Source: FEN-1322 sp041663425 (GTDB taxonomy: Bacteria > Omnitrophota > Gorgyraeia > 2-01-FULL-45-10). From it: 64,000 nt of DNA. The DNA lies in NCBI GenBank assembly GCA_041663425.1, contig JBAYMS010000004.1, positions 3,206 through 67,205 on the forward strand, read 5' to 3'. Shown here one piece after another: positions 23,681 through 31,849 of the stretch. The first letter of the stretch is position 1. The number at the start of each line of letters is the position of its first letter. The notes beneath the pieces are model-generated. The model made no database searches and was not told where the DNA came from. It worked only from the letters and a program-made list of their open reading frames with translations. Made by a program: the position numbers and the translations under genes.

Positions 23681-24148
23681 ATGCTGCCTAAAGAACTGTC
23701 GGACCTGCTTGATAAAAGAGAGTTTATAAGCGTTGCCACGTGTGATTTTAACGGACGGCCTAATGCCGCTCCGAAATTTGTTCTAAAGGTGGAAAACAAT
23801 CACGTCTATCTTGTAGATTATACGATAGGAAAGACATGGAAGAACCTTAAAGTCAATCCGAAGATATCGATGTCGCTTACAGATACAAGGACGCTTAAAG
23901 GTTATCAGCTGAACGGAACGGTTAAGATAATATCGCGCGGTAAGCTTTATGACAAGATGCGGCAGGAGATGACGGACAGAGAGGTGCGCCTTACAACGCA
24001 GCATATAATAGATGAGGTCCGGGGTAATCCTACTCATGAAACATTTGAGATACTCATAAGCGAGAAATTTGTAATATTTGATGTTAAGTTGGAAGAAGTA
24101 GTTGAAATGGACATCCATGGTGAGCTTAAGAGGAGCAAAAAAGAGTAG
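23681..24148 (+). CDS. Pyridoxamine 5'-phosphate oxidase-like FMN-binding split-barrel protein
   Basis: This 155-residue protein matches the small PNPOx-like split barrel: LLDKREFISVATCDFNGRPNAAPKF at the start, GKTWKNLKVNPKISMSL in the middle and a long helix after residue 90. Family members bind FMN, F420 or haem and act on small electrophiles; the substrate here is unknown. It is too short for the pyridoxal-synthesis enzyme PdxH. GGAGGG precedes the ATG. It lies 28 nt after the YchF-like gene and probably shares its transcript. Confidence 0.82.
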   Translation: MLPKELSDLLDKREFISVATCDFNGRPNAAPKFVLKVENNHVYLVDYTIGKTWKNLKVNPKISMSLTDTRTLKGYQLNGTVKIISRGKLYDKMRQEMTDREVRLTTQHIIDEVRGNPTHETFEILISEKFVIFDVKLEEVVEMDIHGELKRSKKE

Positions 24149-24166
24149 CATATCTTGCTGACTTCA

Positions 24167-24175
24167 TGCTAAAAT
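24167..24175 (+). promoter_or_regulatory. Extended -10 promoter candidate before 24197 gene
   Basis: TGC followed by TAAAAT (24170-24175) is an extended -10 element. Initiation near 24182 would exclude the ATG at 24176 and fit the start at 24197, which has AAGGA upstream. No good -35 is seen. Confidence 0.4.
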
Positions 24176-24196
24176 ATGCGCTTCAAAGGAAATGAT

Positions 24197-25135
24197 ATGA
24201 AAAGACAGAGAGTTGATCTTACAAAAATAAAGACCATACCGCTTAATGCCAGGAAGTGCAAAGTATCTATACAGAATTTTGCCAAACCCGGCAAAAAAGG
24301 CGCTTCGTTCAAGGAATTTTATAATTCGCTCCCGGATGTTCTGGCGAGCCAGAATCTGCGGTTTCTCGTCGATAAAATTGTAAATGCTTATAACGGCGAC
24401 AAGATGGTCATACTGATGATGGGTGCGCATGTCATAAAGTGCGGGCTCTCTCCGCTGGTTATCGACCTTATGAAGCGGGGTGTGATAAAAGCGGTTGCGC
24501 TTAACGGCGCTGGCATAATCCATGATACCGAAATAGCCATGATAGGCAGGACAAGTGAAGATGTCGGAGAGGGTATCCTTGACGGTTCATTTGGTATGGC
24601 AAAAGAAACGGCCTCTTTCATAAACGGGGCTATAAACAAAGGCTTCCAGAAGGGTATCGGTATAGGCGAGGCGCTCGGAGGTGAAATAGTAAAGACGAAG
24701 AAACCTCACAGAGACTTAAGCATACTTGCCAACGGATATGAGCTCGGCGTTCCTGTAACTGTGCATGTGGCTATAGGGACTGACATAATACATCAGCATC
24801 CGTCTGCCAACGGTGAGGCGATAGGCGAAGGGTCGCTTCTCGACTTCAGGAATTTTATTTATAGCGTCGGCTCTCTCGATAACGGCGTGGCCGTAAATTT
24901 CGGATCGGCTGTAATATTGCCGGAAGTTTTCCTGAAAGCCTTAACCGTTGCGAGAAATCTCGGATACAAAGCGAACATATTTACAACCGCAAATTTTGAC
25001 ATGATAAGTCAGTACAGGCCTTATCAGAATATATTGTCGCGGCCGACCTCTTCCGGCGGGAAGGGTTATAATATTATCGGCCATCACGAAATAATGTTCC
25101 CGCTGCTTTATCGTTCAATAATAGAGAAGATATAA
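24197..25135 (+). CDS. Conserved protein of unknown function, possibly deoxyhypusine-synthase-like fold
   Basis: This 312-residue protein probably has an alpha/beta nucleotide-binding fold. Notable blocks are VILMMGAHVIKCGLSPLVIDL, AVALNGAGIIHDTEIAM, GEGILDGSFGMAKE, VHVAIGTDIIHQHPSA and NFGSAVILPEVFLKAL. The glycine-rich and His/Asp-rich blocks suggest an enzyme with a bound dinucleotide or metal. I recall similar sequences as conserved hypotheticals, sometimes loosely compared with deoxyhypusine synthase; I cannot confirm that. It ends 3 nt before hldE1 at the head of the Kdo/heptose genes, so a sugar-related role is a reasonable guess. Confidence 0.75.
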   Translation: MKRQRVDLTKIKTIPLNARKCKVSIQNFAKPGKKGASFKEFYNSLPDVLASQNLRFLVDKIVNAYNGDKMVILMMGAHVIKCGLSPLVIDLMKRGVIKAVALNGAGIIHDTEIAMIGRTSEDVGEGILDGSFGMAKETASFINGAINKGFQKGIGIGEALGGEIVKTKKPHRDLSILANGYELGVPVTVHVAIGTDIIHQHPSANGEAIGEGSLLDFRNFIYSVGSLDNGVAVNFGSAVILPEVFLKALTVARNLGYKANIFTTANFDMISQYRPYQNILSRPTSSGGKGYNIIGHHEIMFPLLYRSIIEKI

Positions 25136-25138
25136 AAT

Positions 25139-26143
25139 ATGCATAACGTAAATTTTAACAAAATAAAAGAGAAAGTCTCAAATTTTAAAAATGCCAGAGT
25201 GCTGGTGATAGGCGACCTTATACTTGATGAATTTTTATGGGGTGATGTTTCCAGGATATCTCCTGAGGCCCCGGTACCTGTAGTCTGGGTTAAAAAAGAA
25301 AGTTTTATGCCGGGCGGCGCTTCAAATGTCGCGAACAATCTGCGCTCTCTTGGCGCAAGCGTTCATCTCGTCGGTGTAGTGGGCGATGATGAGAGAGGGG
25401 CTATCCTTAAAGGCGAACTTGAGCAGAAGGGTATAAATACCGCAGGGATAGTGACCGACGATTCGAGGCCGACGATCCTTAAGACACGCGTTGTTGCGCA
25501 GCACCAGCAGGTGGTGAGGATCGATAAGGAGAGAATCGATCCGCTGAGTGCCAACATAGTGGCGAAGATGGTTATGCAGGTTGAGCAGATAATAAAAGAT
25601 GTCGACGCTGTAATAATAGAGGACTATGGCAAAGGTGTTATAACGTCAGCCTTGCTCAGTAAAGTTGTCCCAATAGCCAAGAAACATAATAAGATAATAT
25701 CGGTCGACCCGAAAGAAGAGCATTTTAAATATTATAGAGGAATAAGCGTAATCACTCCGAATAACCACGAAGCCTCAAAGGCTGTAGGTTTCCAGATAAA
25801 AGACGAAGCTACCCTGATCAAAGCGGGGCAGGAGCTTCTGAGGAAATTGAATTGTAAAATAGCCCTGATAACTCTCGGCGAGAACGGTATGGCAGTTTTC
25901 CAGAAGGCTAAACCTATGAAGCATATCCCTACAGTGGCGCAGGAAGTATTTGATGTCTCCGGCGCAGGCGATACAGTTATTGCCAGCTATACTCTTTCTC
26001 TTGCCGCAGGTGCAGATCCTATAATGTCTGCGTATATTGCGAACTGCGCAGGCGGAATAGTGGTAGGTAAGGTTGGTATAGCAGTTGTAGGTCCCGACGA
26101 GCTTCTTAACAGGATCCGTAAAGAACTGGACAAAAAGCAATAA
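25139..26143 (+). CDS. hldE1: D-glycero-beta-D-manno-heptose-7-phosphate kinase (PfkB type)
   Basis: This 334-residue ribokinase-family protein matches the N-terminal kinase half of HldE (RfaE1). GDLILDEFLWGDVSRISPEAPVPV near residue 24 is the heptose-kinase signature. PGGASNVANNLRSLGA binds substrate, VDPKEEHFKYYRG lies mid-protein and VSGAGDTVIASYTL near 275 is the catalytic anion hole with Asp. The cytidylyltransferase half of fused HldE is missing, so a separate HldE2 is needed. It supplies ADP-heptose for the GT9 genes at 15-22 kb. Confidence 0.9.
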   Translation: MHNVNFNKIKEKVSNFKNARVLVIGDLILDEFLWGDVSRISPEAPVPVVWVKKESFMPGGASNVANNLRSLGASVHLVGVVGDDERGAILKGELEQKGINTAGIVTDDSRPTILKTRVVAQHQQVVRIDKERIDPLSANIVAKMVMQVEQIIKDVDAVIIEDYGKGVITSALLSKVVPIAKKHNKIISVDPKEEHFKYYRGISVITPNNHEASKAVGFQIKDEATLIKAGQELLRKLNCKIALITLGENGMAVFQKAKPMKHIPTVAQEVFDVSGAGDTVIASYTLSLAAGADPIMSAYIANCAGGIVVGKVGIAVVGPDELLNRIRKELDKKQ

Positions 26144-26162
26144 CTTAAAAGGAGCAAAAACA

Positions 26163-26912
26163 GTGAAAGTGATAGGAGTCATACCGGCGCGATGGGGTGC
26201 GACAAGGTTCGAAGGTAAGGTTTTGGCTAACCTTTTAGGAAAACCTGTAATACAGCATGTCTGGGAAAATGCGAAAAAGGCAAAGACGCTCGACGAGCTT
26301 ATAGTTGCGTGCGATGATGAGCGTATAATGAAAGTGGTGGAAGGTTTCGGCGGTAAGGCTGTTTACACATCTCCCGACCAGCCGTCGGGTACGGACAGGC
26401 TCGCCGAAGTTGTTAACCCGCTCGATGTTGATATTGCTGTTAATATTCAGGGTGACGAGCCTCTCATTAAACCTATCATAATAGATTCGCTTGTTATCGC
26501 ACTTCAAAGCGATAAAGAAGCCCAGATGGCAACGGTTATCAAAAAAATAGAAGATGACGCGGAGCTTACGAATTCCAACGTTGTCAAAGCCATCGTCGAT
26601 AAGAACGGTTACGCTATATACTTTTCCCGCTATGCTATACCTTACAACAGGACAAGTGAGGTCGATGAATCGAAACGCCCCACATATTATAAGCACATAG
26701 GCCTTTATGCTTTTACGAAAGATTTTCTTTTCACTTTCAGGAATCTCCCGAAGTCAGCGCTTGAGAATGCTGAAAAACTTGAACAGTTAAGGGTTATTGA
26801 GAACGGATACAAGATAAAAATAGTTGAGACAAAGCTCGATACGATAGGTATCGACAGGCCTGAAGATCTTAAGAGGGCAGAGATAGCCTTACTAAAGGAA
26901 AGAGAGAAATAG
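26163..26912 (+). CDS. kdsB: CMP-Kdo synthetase (3-deoxy-manno-octulosonate cytidylyltransferase)
   Basis: This 249-residue enzyme activates Kdo with CTP to give CMP-Kdo, the donor used by WaaA. Visible family blocks are VIPARWGATRFEGKVLANL (CTP binding), SGTDRLAEV, NIQGDEPLI (metal-binding Asp) and ARYAIPYNR-like YFSRYAIPYNR, with LEQLRVIENGYKIKI near the end. The GTG start has AAAGGAG upstream. Length is typical. It sits directly ahead of kdsA. Confidence 0.95.
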   Translation: MKVIGVIPARWGATRFEGKVLANLLGKPVIQHVWENAKKAKTLDELIVACDDERIMKVVEGFGGKAVYTSPDQPSGTDRLAEVVNPLDVDIAVNIQGDEPLIKPIIIDSLVIALQSDKEAQMATVIKKIEDDAELTNSNVVKAIVDKNGYAIYFSRYAIPYNRTSEVDESKRPTYYKHIGLYAFTKDFLFTFRNLPKSALENAEKLEQLRVIENGYKIKIVETKLDTIGIDRPEDLKRAEIALLKEREK

Positions 26913-26914
26913 TA

Positions 26915-27730
26915 GTGAAAGAGATCAAGGTTGGCAGGATAAAGATAGGCGGGAACAACCCGTTTGTTCTGATCGCAGGGCCCTGCGTTATAGAATCCGA
27001 AGCGAGCGTTATGCGCCATGCCAAAGCTCTTAAGACGATCGCAGGCAGGCTTGGCATTCCGTTTATCTATAAGTCGAGCTACGACAAGGCTAACAGGACT
27101 TCTGTAGATTCTTTCCGCGGCCCGGGGCTTAAGAAGGGCCTGGCCATACTTAACAGAGTTAAGGAAGAGCTTAATCTGCCGATATTATCCGATGTCCACT
27201 GCAAGGCAGATATAAAGGAAGCTGCAAAAGTTCTCGATGTTATTCAGATACCGGCTTTTCTTTCGCGCCAGACAGATCTTATCCTGGCCGCTGCCCAGAC
27301 GGGCAAGGCGGTGAATATAAAGAAGGGGCAGTTTCTCGCCCCATGGGATATGAACAATGTAATAAAGAAAATAGAATCTATAGGGAACAAAAATATCATA
27401 CTGACCGAGCGGGGTGTGAGTTTTGGATATAATAATTTAGTGAGCGATTTCAGGGCCATACTTATAATGAAAGAATCCGGTTACCCTGTCATATATGATG
27501 CGACGCATTCCGTCCAGATGCCGGGCGGCATGGGCAATAAGTCGGGCGGGGAGAGCCGGTTTGTCCCTTATCTTTCCTCTGCGGCGATCGCATGCGGAGC
27601 TAATGGTATATTTGTTGAAGTTCATGAAGATCCTGCCAGAGCGCTTAGCGATGGCCCGAACATGATCAAACTGAAAGACCTTGAAAGTATTCTCATAAAA
27701 TTGAAAAAGATAGAGAAAGCCGCAAAGTAA
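26915..27730 (+). CDS. kdsA: 3-deoxy-8-phosphooctulonate synthase
   Basis: This 271-residue TIM-barrel enzyme condenses PEP with arabinose 5-phosphate. Characteristic sequences are VLIAGPCVIESE, YKSSYDKANRTS, SDVHCKADIKEAA, IQIPAFLSRQTDL, LTERGVSFGYNNLVSDF and YDATHSVQMPGG. The C-terminal EVHEDPARALSDG carries metal ligands in metal-dependent members. The NRTS/cysteine pattern needs alignment to tell metal-dependent from independent types. The GTG start lies 2 nt after kdsB. Confidence 0.95.
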   Translation: MKEIKVGRIKIGGNNPFVLIAGPCVIESEASVMRHAKALKTIAGRLGIPFIYKSSYDKANRTSVDSFRGPGLKKGLAILNRVKEELNLPILSDVHCKADIKEAAKVLDVIQIPAFLSRQTDLILAAAQTGKAVNIKKGQFLAPWDMNNVIKKIESIGNKNIILTERGVSFGYNNLVSDFRAILIMKESGYPVIYDATHSVQMPGGMGNKSGGESRFVPYLSSAAIACGANGIFVEVHEDPARALSDGPNMIKLKDLESILIKLKKIEKAAK

Positions 27731-27740
27731 TCTAAAACAT

Positions 27741-28700
27741 ATGTCGAAAAATATAGCAAAAGAAGTTTTGAAAATAGAGCGCGATGCGCTTACGAGCCTT
27801 ATTGGCAGGGTTGGTGCCGATTTTGACGATATAATAAATGTCATCTGCCGGACTAAGGGGCGGGTCATCATTACCGGCATGGGTAAACCCGGTTTTATAG
27901 CTCAGAAGATCTCTGCCACGATGTCGTCTACCGGTACGCCGTCTCTTTATCTGCATCCGGCAGAGGCTCTCCACGGCGATCTTGGCCGTGTCACAAAAGA
28001 CGATCTCATAATAGCACTTTCAAATAGCGGCGAAACAGAAGAGGTTGTTAAGCTTCTGCCGATAATAAAGAAGATCGGCGCTAAGCTTGTAGCGATGACA
28101 GGCAACGTCAAGTCAACTCTCGGAAAATTCGCAGATCATGCTATCGACGTTTCGGTAAAGAGGGAGGCGTGTTCGCTTGGTCTGGCTCCGACTACTTCTA
28201 CTACGGTGATGCTTGCGATGGGAGACGCTATCGCGGTTGCTCTTCTGGAAAAGAAAGGTTTTAAGGAAAAAGATTTTGCGTTATTTCACCCTGGTGGTAT
28301 TTTAGGCAAGCGCCTTATACTTAAAGTGGCTGACATCATGAGAAAAGGTTCCGACAATCCGGTGGTGGATGAGAATACTCCAGTAAAAAAAGTGCTCGTT
28401 ATGATAACTAAAGCCCGTGCGGGGTCAGCAAGCGTTGTTGATTCTAAGAAGAGGCTGGTCGGGATATTTACAGATGGTGACCTGAGGCGGCATGTCGAAA
28501 GCGACCCGCGCTTAATCGAGAAAAAAGTCAAAGACGTCATGACAAAAAATCCGACTTATATAAAGAAAGAAAAATTGGCTGCAGAAGCGTTTGATATCCT
28601 GCGCTCAAAAAGGATAGACGAGCTTCCGGTGGTCGATGATAAAAAGCGGCCCATAGGTTTACTGGATGTCCAGGATCTATTAAAAGCAGGTCTCGTATGA
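27741..28700 (+). CDS. kdsD: Arabinose 5-phosphate isomerase (SIS plus two CBS domains)
   Basis: This 319-residue enzyme converts ribulose 5-phosphate to arabinose 5-phosphate, the first Kdo step. The SIS domain (residues ~30-165) shows ITGMGKPGFIAQKISATMSSTG, LHPAEALHGDLG and ALSNSGETEEVVKLLP. Two CBS domains (~200-319) follow, with VDENTPVKKVLVMI and LVGIFTDGDLRRH. Size and architecture are those of KdsD/KpsF/GutQ. kdsC overlaps by 4 nt (ATGA). Confidence 0.94.
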   Translation: MSKNIAKEVLKIERDALTSLIGRVGADFDDIINVICRTKGRVIITGMGKPGFIAQKISATMSSTGTPSLYLHPAEALHGDLGRVTKDDLIIALSNSGETEEVVKLLPIIKKIGAKLVAMTGNVKSTLGKFADHAIDVSVKREACSLGLAPTTSTTVMLAMGDAIAVALLEKKGFKEKDFALFHPGGILGKRLILKVADIMRKGSDNPVVDENTPVKKVLVMITKARAGSASVVDSKKRLVGIFTDGDLRRHVESDPRLIEKKVKDVMTKNPTYIKKEKLAAEAFDILRSKRIDELPVVDDKKRPIGLLDVQDLLKAGLV

Positions 28701-29227
28701 TTCAGCCGGAAATTATTGAAAAACTGAAAAATGTAAAAATACTCATCGTCGATATAGACGGCGTTATGACCGACGGGCGTATAGTATATAGCGGCTATGG
28801 CGAAGAGCTGAAATTTTTTGACGTGCAGGACGGTTTCGGCATAACTCTCCTGCGCAGGGCCGATATTAAAACCATAATCATAACCGCAAAAAAATCAAAG
28901 ATAGTAAAACATAGGGCGCGTGATCTTAAAGTAGTCAAAGCTTACCAGGGTTTTATGGACAAACTAACCCCTTTTAACGATGTCTTGAAGCGTTTCGGTG
29001 TCCGGCCGGAGGAGATCTGTTTTATAGGTGATGACCTTATAGATATTCCGGTATTAAAACGTGTCGGATTGGCAGTGGCTGTTCCAAACGCGGTCGAAGA
29101 AGTTAAAAAATCAGCCCATTTTACCACTGTGAATAAAGGCGGCCGCGGCGCTGTCCGCGAGATCTGCGATCTCATCCTCAAATCCCAGGACAAGTGGGAT
29201 CTCGTTACATCCAAATATTTTAAGTAA
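28697..29227 (+). CDS. kdsC: Kdo 8-phosphate phosphatase (HAD family)
   Basis: This 176-residue HAD phosphatase removes phosphate from Kdo 8-phosphate. HAD motif I is VDIDGVMTDGRIVYS, the two catalytic aspartates being in DxDG. Motif II is IITAKKSKIVKHRA and motif IV is CFIGDDLIDIPVLKRVGLAV. There is no cap domain, as expected for a tetrameric C0 member. It overlaps kdsD and closes the kds gene run; a promoter for lpxL follows. Confidence 0.94.
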   Translation: MIQPEIIEKLKNVKILIVDIDGVMTDGRIVYSGYGEELKFFDVQDGFGITLLRRADIKTIIITAKKSKIVKHRARDLKVVKAYQGFMDKLTPFNDVLKRFGVRPEEICFIGDDLIDIPVLKRVGLAVAVPNAVEEVKKSAHFTTVNKGGRGAVREICDLILKSQDKWDLVTSKYFK

Positions 29228-29297
29228 GCGAATTAAGCAAGTTAGCCTGCGATTTCCCGAGGATTATTGACGAGGAAAAATTTTACCCCAAGACTTA

Positions 29298-29326
29298 TTG
29301 ACAAAGCCCCACCGCTATTATATATT
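29298..29326 (+). promoter_or_regulatory. Strong promoter for lpxL, close to the start codon
   Basis: TTGACA (29298-29303), a 17-bp spacer and TATATT (29321-29326) give a near-consensus sigma70-type promoter. The start codon at 29335 is only 8 nt beyond the -10. Initiation would therefore fall at or within about 2 nt of the ATG. No SD precedes it, so the mRNA is probably leaderless. Confidence 0.75.
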
Positions 29327-29334
29327 GTATCTCT

Positions 29335-30225
29335 ATGAAATTTAAATTAAGGCGTTATTTCATTTATTATATAGGCCGGGCGGTTGCGTTTGTCTTTACC
29401 ATAATTCCGCTTAAAGTAGGTCTTGCCATAGCATCCGGTGTGGGATCTTTCGTATTTTACATCCTTCCGCGTTACAGGAACCTTACCATAGAAAACCTTA
29501 AGACAGCGTTCGGCAATGAAAAATCTGATAAGGAGCTTGAAGATATCGCGAAACGTGTGTTCCAGAACCTGGGCAAGAATGCTGTCGAGCTGGTAAACCT
29601 GCCTAAGTTCAATAAAGCAAGGATGGATAAATTTGTCAGGTTCAGGAACCGTGAAAGGCTGGACAAGGCATACGAGAAGGGCAAAGGTATAATAGTCCTT
29701 ACAGCTCACTTCGGAAGCTGGGAGCTTATGGCGGCGGCTTTGCGCGAAAATAACTGTCCCGGCGTTACGATCGGCAGGAGGATATATTTTAAGAAGTACG
29801 ACGATTTTCTCAATAAGCTGCGCAGATCGCGCGATGTTGAAGTCATATACCGCGATGAATCTCCCAGAAAAATGCTCAGGACGCTTAAGCAGAATTGGAT
29901 AGTCGGGATAGTTGCAGACCAGGATGTCGATTCGGTTGACGGCGTGTTTGTTAACTTCTTCGGTCATCAGGCATATACGCCCAGCGGACCTGTGGTGCTT
30001 GCCAGAGCGAGCGGCGCTGTCCTTCTACCGGTATTTATTATCAGGGAAGGCGATTGGCACACAATAGCTATAGAAGAGCCGGTTGAATTGGCCGATACAG
30101 GCAACAAAGAAGCGGATCTAATTTCCAATACCCAGAAATGGTCGAATGTGGTAGAATCTTATGTGAGAAAATATCCTGATCAATGGGTGTGGATGCATCG
30201 GAGATGGAAGACAAAAAAACAATGA
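29335..30225 (+). CDS. lpxL: Lipid A acyltransferase (LpxL/HtrB family)
   Basis: This 296-residue inner-membrane enzyme adds a secondary acyl chain to Kdo-lipid A. An N-terminal hydrophobic helix (YIGRAVAFVFTIIPLKVGLAI) is followed by VLTAHFGSWELM (HX4E motif), IVADQDVDSVDGVFVNFFG and YTPSGPVVLARASGA. It ends YPDQWVWMHRRWK. It is related to the N-terminal half of the fusion protein at 13310, so the genome encodes at least two. It opens the lpxL-lptC/A-lptB unit and overlaps the next gene by 4 nt. Confidence 0.92.
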   Translation: MKFKLRRYFIYYIGRAVAFVFTIIPLKVGLAIASGVGSFVFYILPRYRNLTIENLKTAFGNEKSDKELEDIAKRVFQNLGKNAVELVNLPKFNKARMDKFVRFRNRERLDKAYEKGKGIIVLTAHFGSWELMAAALRENNCPGVTIGRRIYFKKYDDFLNKLRRSRDVEVIYRDESPRKMLRTLKQNWIVGIVADQDVDSVDGVFVNFFGHQAYTPSGPVVLARASGAVLLPVFIIREGDWHTIAIEEPVELADTGNKEADLISNTQKWSNVVESYVRKYPDQWVWMHRRWKTKKQ

Positions 30226-31058
30226 AAAATTTCATATTAATTCTGGCAGCAGTATTGATGCTGGGGGTTATGGGCTGTTCTAAGGGCGGATCGGTCGCGC
30301 AGGCTGCAGAGCCGAATAATTCAACGGCCAATTCTACCGTTAACGCTCAAGCTTCGTCTGCCGGCATTTCCAATAATATCGACCCTGTAAAACATCAGGT
30401 TATGGCTTTTGATCTCGAAGGACTTGCCGACGATGGGTCGAAGAAATGGGATGTCAAGGGGCAGTCTGCCGAGTCCCTCACTGAAGACAAGGTAAGGCTG
30501 AACAATGTAACGGCCGGCACTTACGGCAAAGACGCTAAAGCGACCATAACTGCCGATGCAGGAATGTATGATAAGTCAAAAAACAATGTGCGTCTTGAAC
30601 AGAACGTAAAGGCTGTCATCGAGAATACTAAGGGCAGTGCGGCAGATTTTATGTCATTGCCGGTTTCGTCGAAAGATGCCGCAAAGTCTAAAGAGATCCC
30701 GTTTGGCGCCGCAGATAAGTCCAAGAAGAGCAGGACGATCATTACTTGTGACGCCGAAGTAGAGTTTAATTACGAGAAGAATGAAGGATACTTCAATAAG
30801 AACGTCCATGTCATCAACGACGAAGGCACTATCGATGCCGACAGGCTTACCATATACCTTGATTCCTCATCGAAAACCGTGAAGACGATAGTTGCGGAAG
30901 GCAATGTTAAGATAAAGCGCGGAGAAAATATCACATACAGTGATAAGGCCACATATATCGAAGCAGAAAAAAAGATCGTTTTAACCGGACAGCCTAAACT
31001 GGTTATATATCAGGAGGGCGGGTCCGAAATGGATGTGTTCGGCAGTTCCAAAAAGTGA
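30222..31058 (+). CDS. LptC/LptA-like lipoprotein
   Basis: This 278-residue protein has a lipoprotein signal (hydrophobic ILILAAVLMLGVMGC with a VMGC lipobox). Two beta-rich OstA/LptC-type repeats follow. The first (residues ~55-130) contains FDLEGLADDGSKKWDVKGQ. The second (~170-270) contains TITCDAEVEFNYEKNEGYF and the LptA-like VHVINDEGTIDADRLTIYLD. It probably takes part in LPS transport across the periplasm and may combine LptC and LptA roles. The ATG at 30222 is chosen because it gives the signal peptide and a 4-nt overlap with lpxL. lptB follows after 7 nt. Confidence 0.85.
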   Translation: MKNFILILAAVLMLGVMGCSKGGSVAQAAEPNNSTANSTVNAQASSAGISNNIDPVKHQVMAFDLEGLADDGSKKWDVKGQSAESLTEDKVRLNNVTAGTYGKDAKATITADAGMYDKSKNNVRLEQNVKAVIENTKGSAADFMSLPVSSKDAAKSKEIPFGAADKSKKSRTIITCDAEVEFNYEKNEGYFNKNVHVINDEGTIDADRLTIYLDSSSKTVKTIVAEGNVKIKRGENITYSDKATYIEAEKKIVLTGQPKLVIYQEGGSEMDVFGSSKK

Positions 31059-31065
31059 GGCATGC

Positions 31066-31788
31066 GTGCACCTACTAGAGACAACAGGCCTTATAAAAAA
31101 ATACGGCCACAGAACTGTAGTTAATTCCGTAGATATAAATGTAAAGCGCGGTGAGATCGTCGGGCTTCTCGGTCCGAATGGTGCTGGCAAGACTACCACT
31201 TTTTACATGATCACCGGTATTGTGAAGCCTGATATGGGCAAGATAGTTTTTGATAAGCGTGATATTACCGGAATGCCGCTTCATGCCAGGGCTCGCTGCG
31301 GGATAGGCTATCTTTCACAGGAGCCGTCTATATTCAGAAAACTTACCGTAGAAGAGAATATAATGGCTGTTCTTGAGACTTTAGGCTTCTGTCCTCGCGA
31401 GAGGAAGAGACGGTGTGACGAGCTTCTCAATGAGCTTAAAATAGCGCATCTGAGAAAACATAAAGCTTATACGCTATCGGGCGGAGAGAAGAGACGTGTA
31501 GAGATAACCCGTGCACTTGTTACGAACCCTTTATTCATACTTCTTGATGAGCCATTTAGTGGCATAGACCCTATAGCCGTTGCGGAGTGCCAGGAAATAA
31601 TAAAAGACTTAAGAGATAAAGGTCTGGGGATATTGCTGACTGATCATAACGTGAGAGAGACCCTTACTATAACGGATCGTTCCTACCTTATGGCCGGCGG
31701 CAAGATACTGATAGCCGGTTCCAAAGAGGATCTTATATCAAGTCCCAAAGCGCGCGAATTATATCTGGGTGAAAAATTTACGATGTAA
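31066..31788 (+). CDS. lptB: LPS export ABC transporter ATP-binding protein
   Basis: This 240-residue ABC ATPase powers LPS extraction with LptFG. Walker A is GPNGAGKTTTFYMITGI, the Q-loop is YLSQEPSIFRKLTVEEN, the signature is TLSGGEKRRVEI, Walker B is FILLDEPFSGIDP and the H-loop is LTDHNVRETL. These spellings are typical of LptB rather than LivG. GTG at 31066 with GAGG upstream fits the family start; the longer frame into the previous gene is unlikely. LptF and LptG are not in the window. Confidence 0.93.
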   Translation: MHLLETTGLIKKYGHRTVVNSVDINVKRGEIVGLLGPNGAGKTTTFYMITGIVKPDMGKIVFDKRDITGMPLHARARCGIGYLSQEPSIFRKLTVEENIMAVLETLGFCPRERKRRCDELLNELKIAHLRKHKAYTLSGGEKRRVEITRALVTNPLFILLDEPFSGIDPIAVAECQEIIKDLRDKGLGILLTDHNVRETLTITDRSYLMAGGKILIAGSKEDLISSPKARELYLGEKFTM

Positions 31789-31803
31789 ATTCTCCCGTAT
31801 TTA

Positions 31804-31812
31804 TGATATAAT
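31804..31812 (+). promoter_or_regulatory. Extended -10 promoter for tig
   Basis: TGA followed by TATAAT (31807-31812) is an extended -10 element; the -35 is weak. It lies in the 61-nt lptB-tig gap and leaves a ~30-nt leader containing AAGGAG before the GTG at 31850. Confidence 0.6.
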
Positions 31813-31849
31813 CTTTTTCTCAAAAACCATTTAATAACAAGGAGACGTT

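Noticed and set aside
29228..29297. Degenerate third copy of the A/B element in the kdsC-lpxL gap
   Set aside because: GAGG and AAAAATTTTA words occur, but neither the CATGGY loop, the GAGGCAGCG loop nor the outer stem is present.
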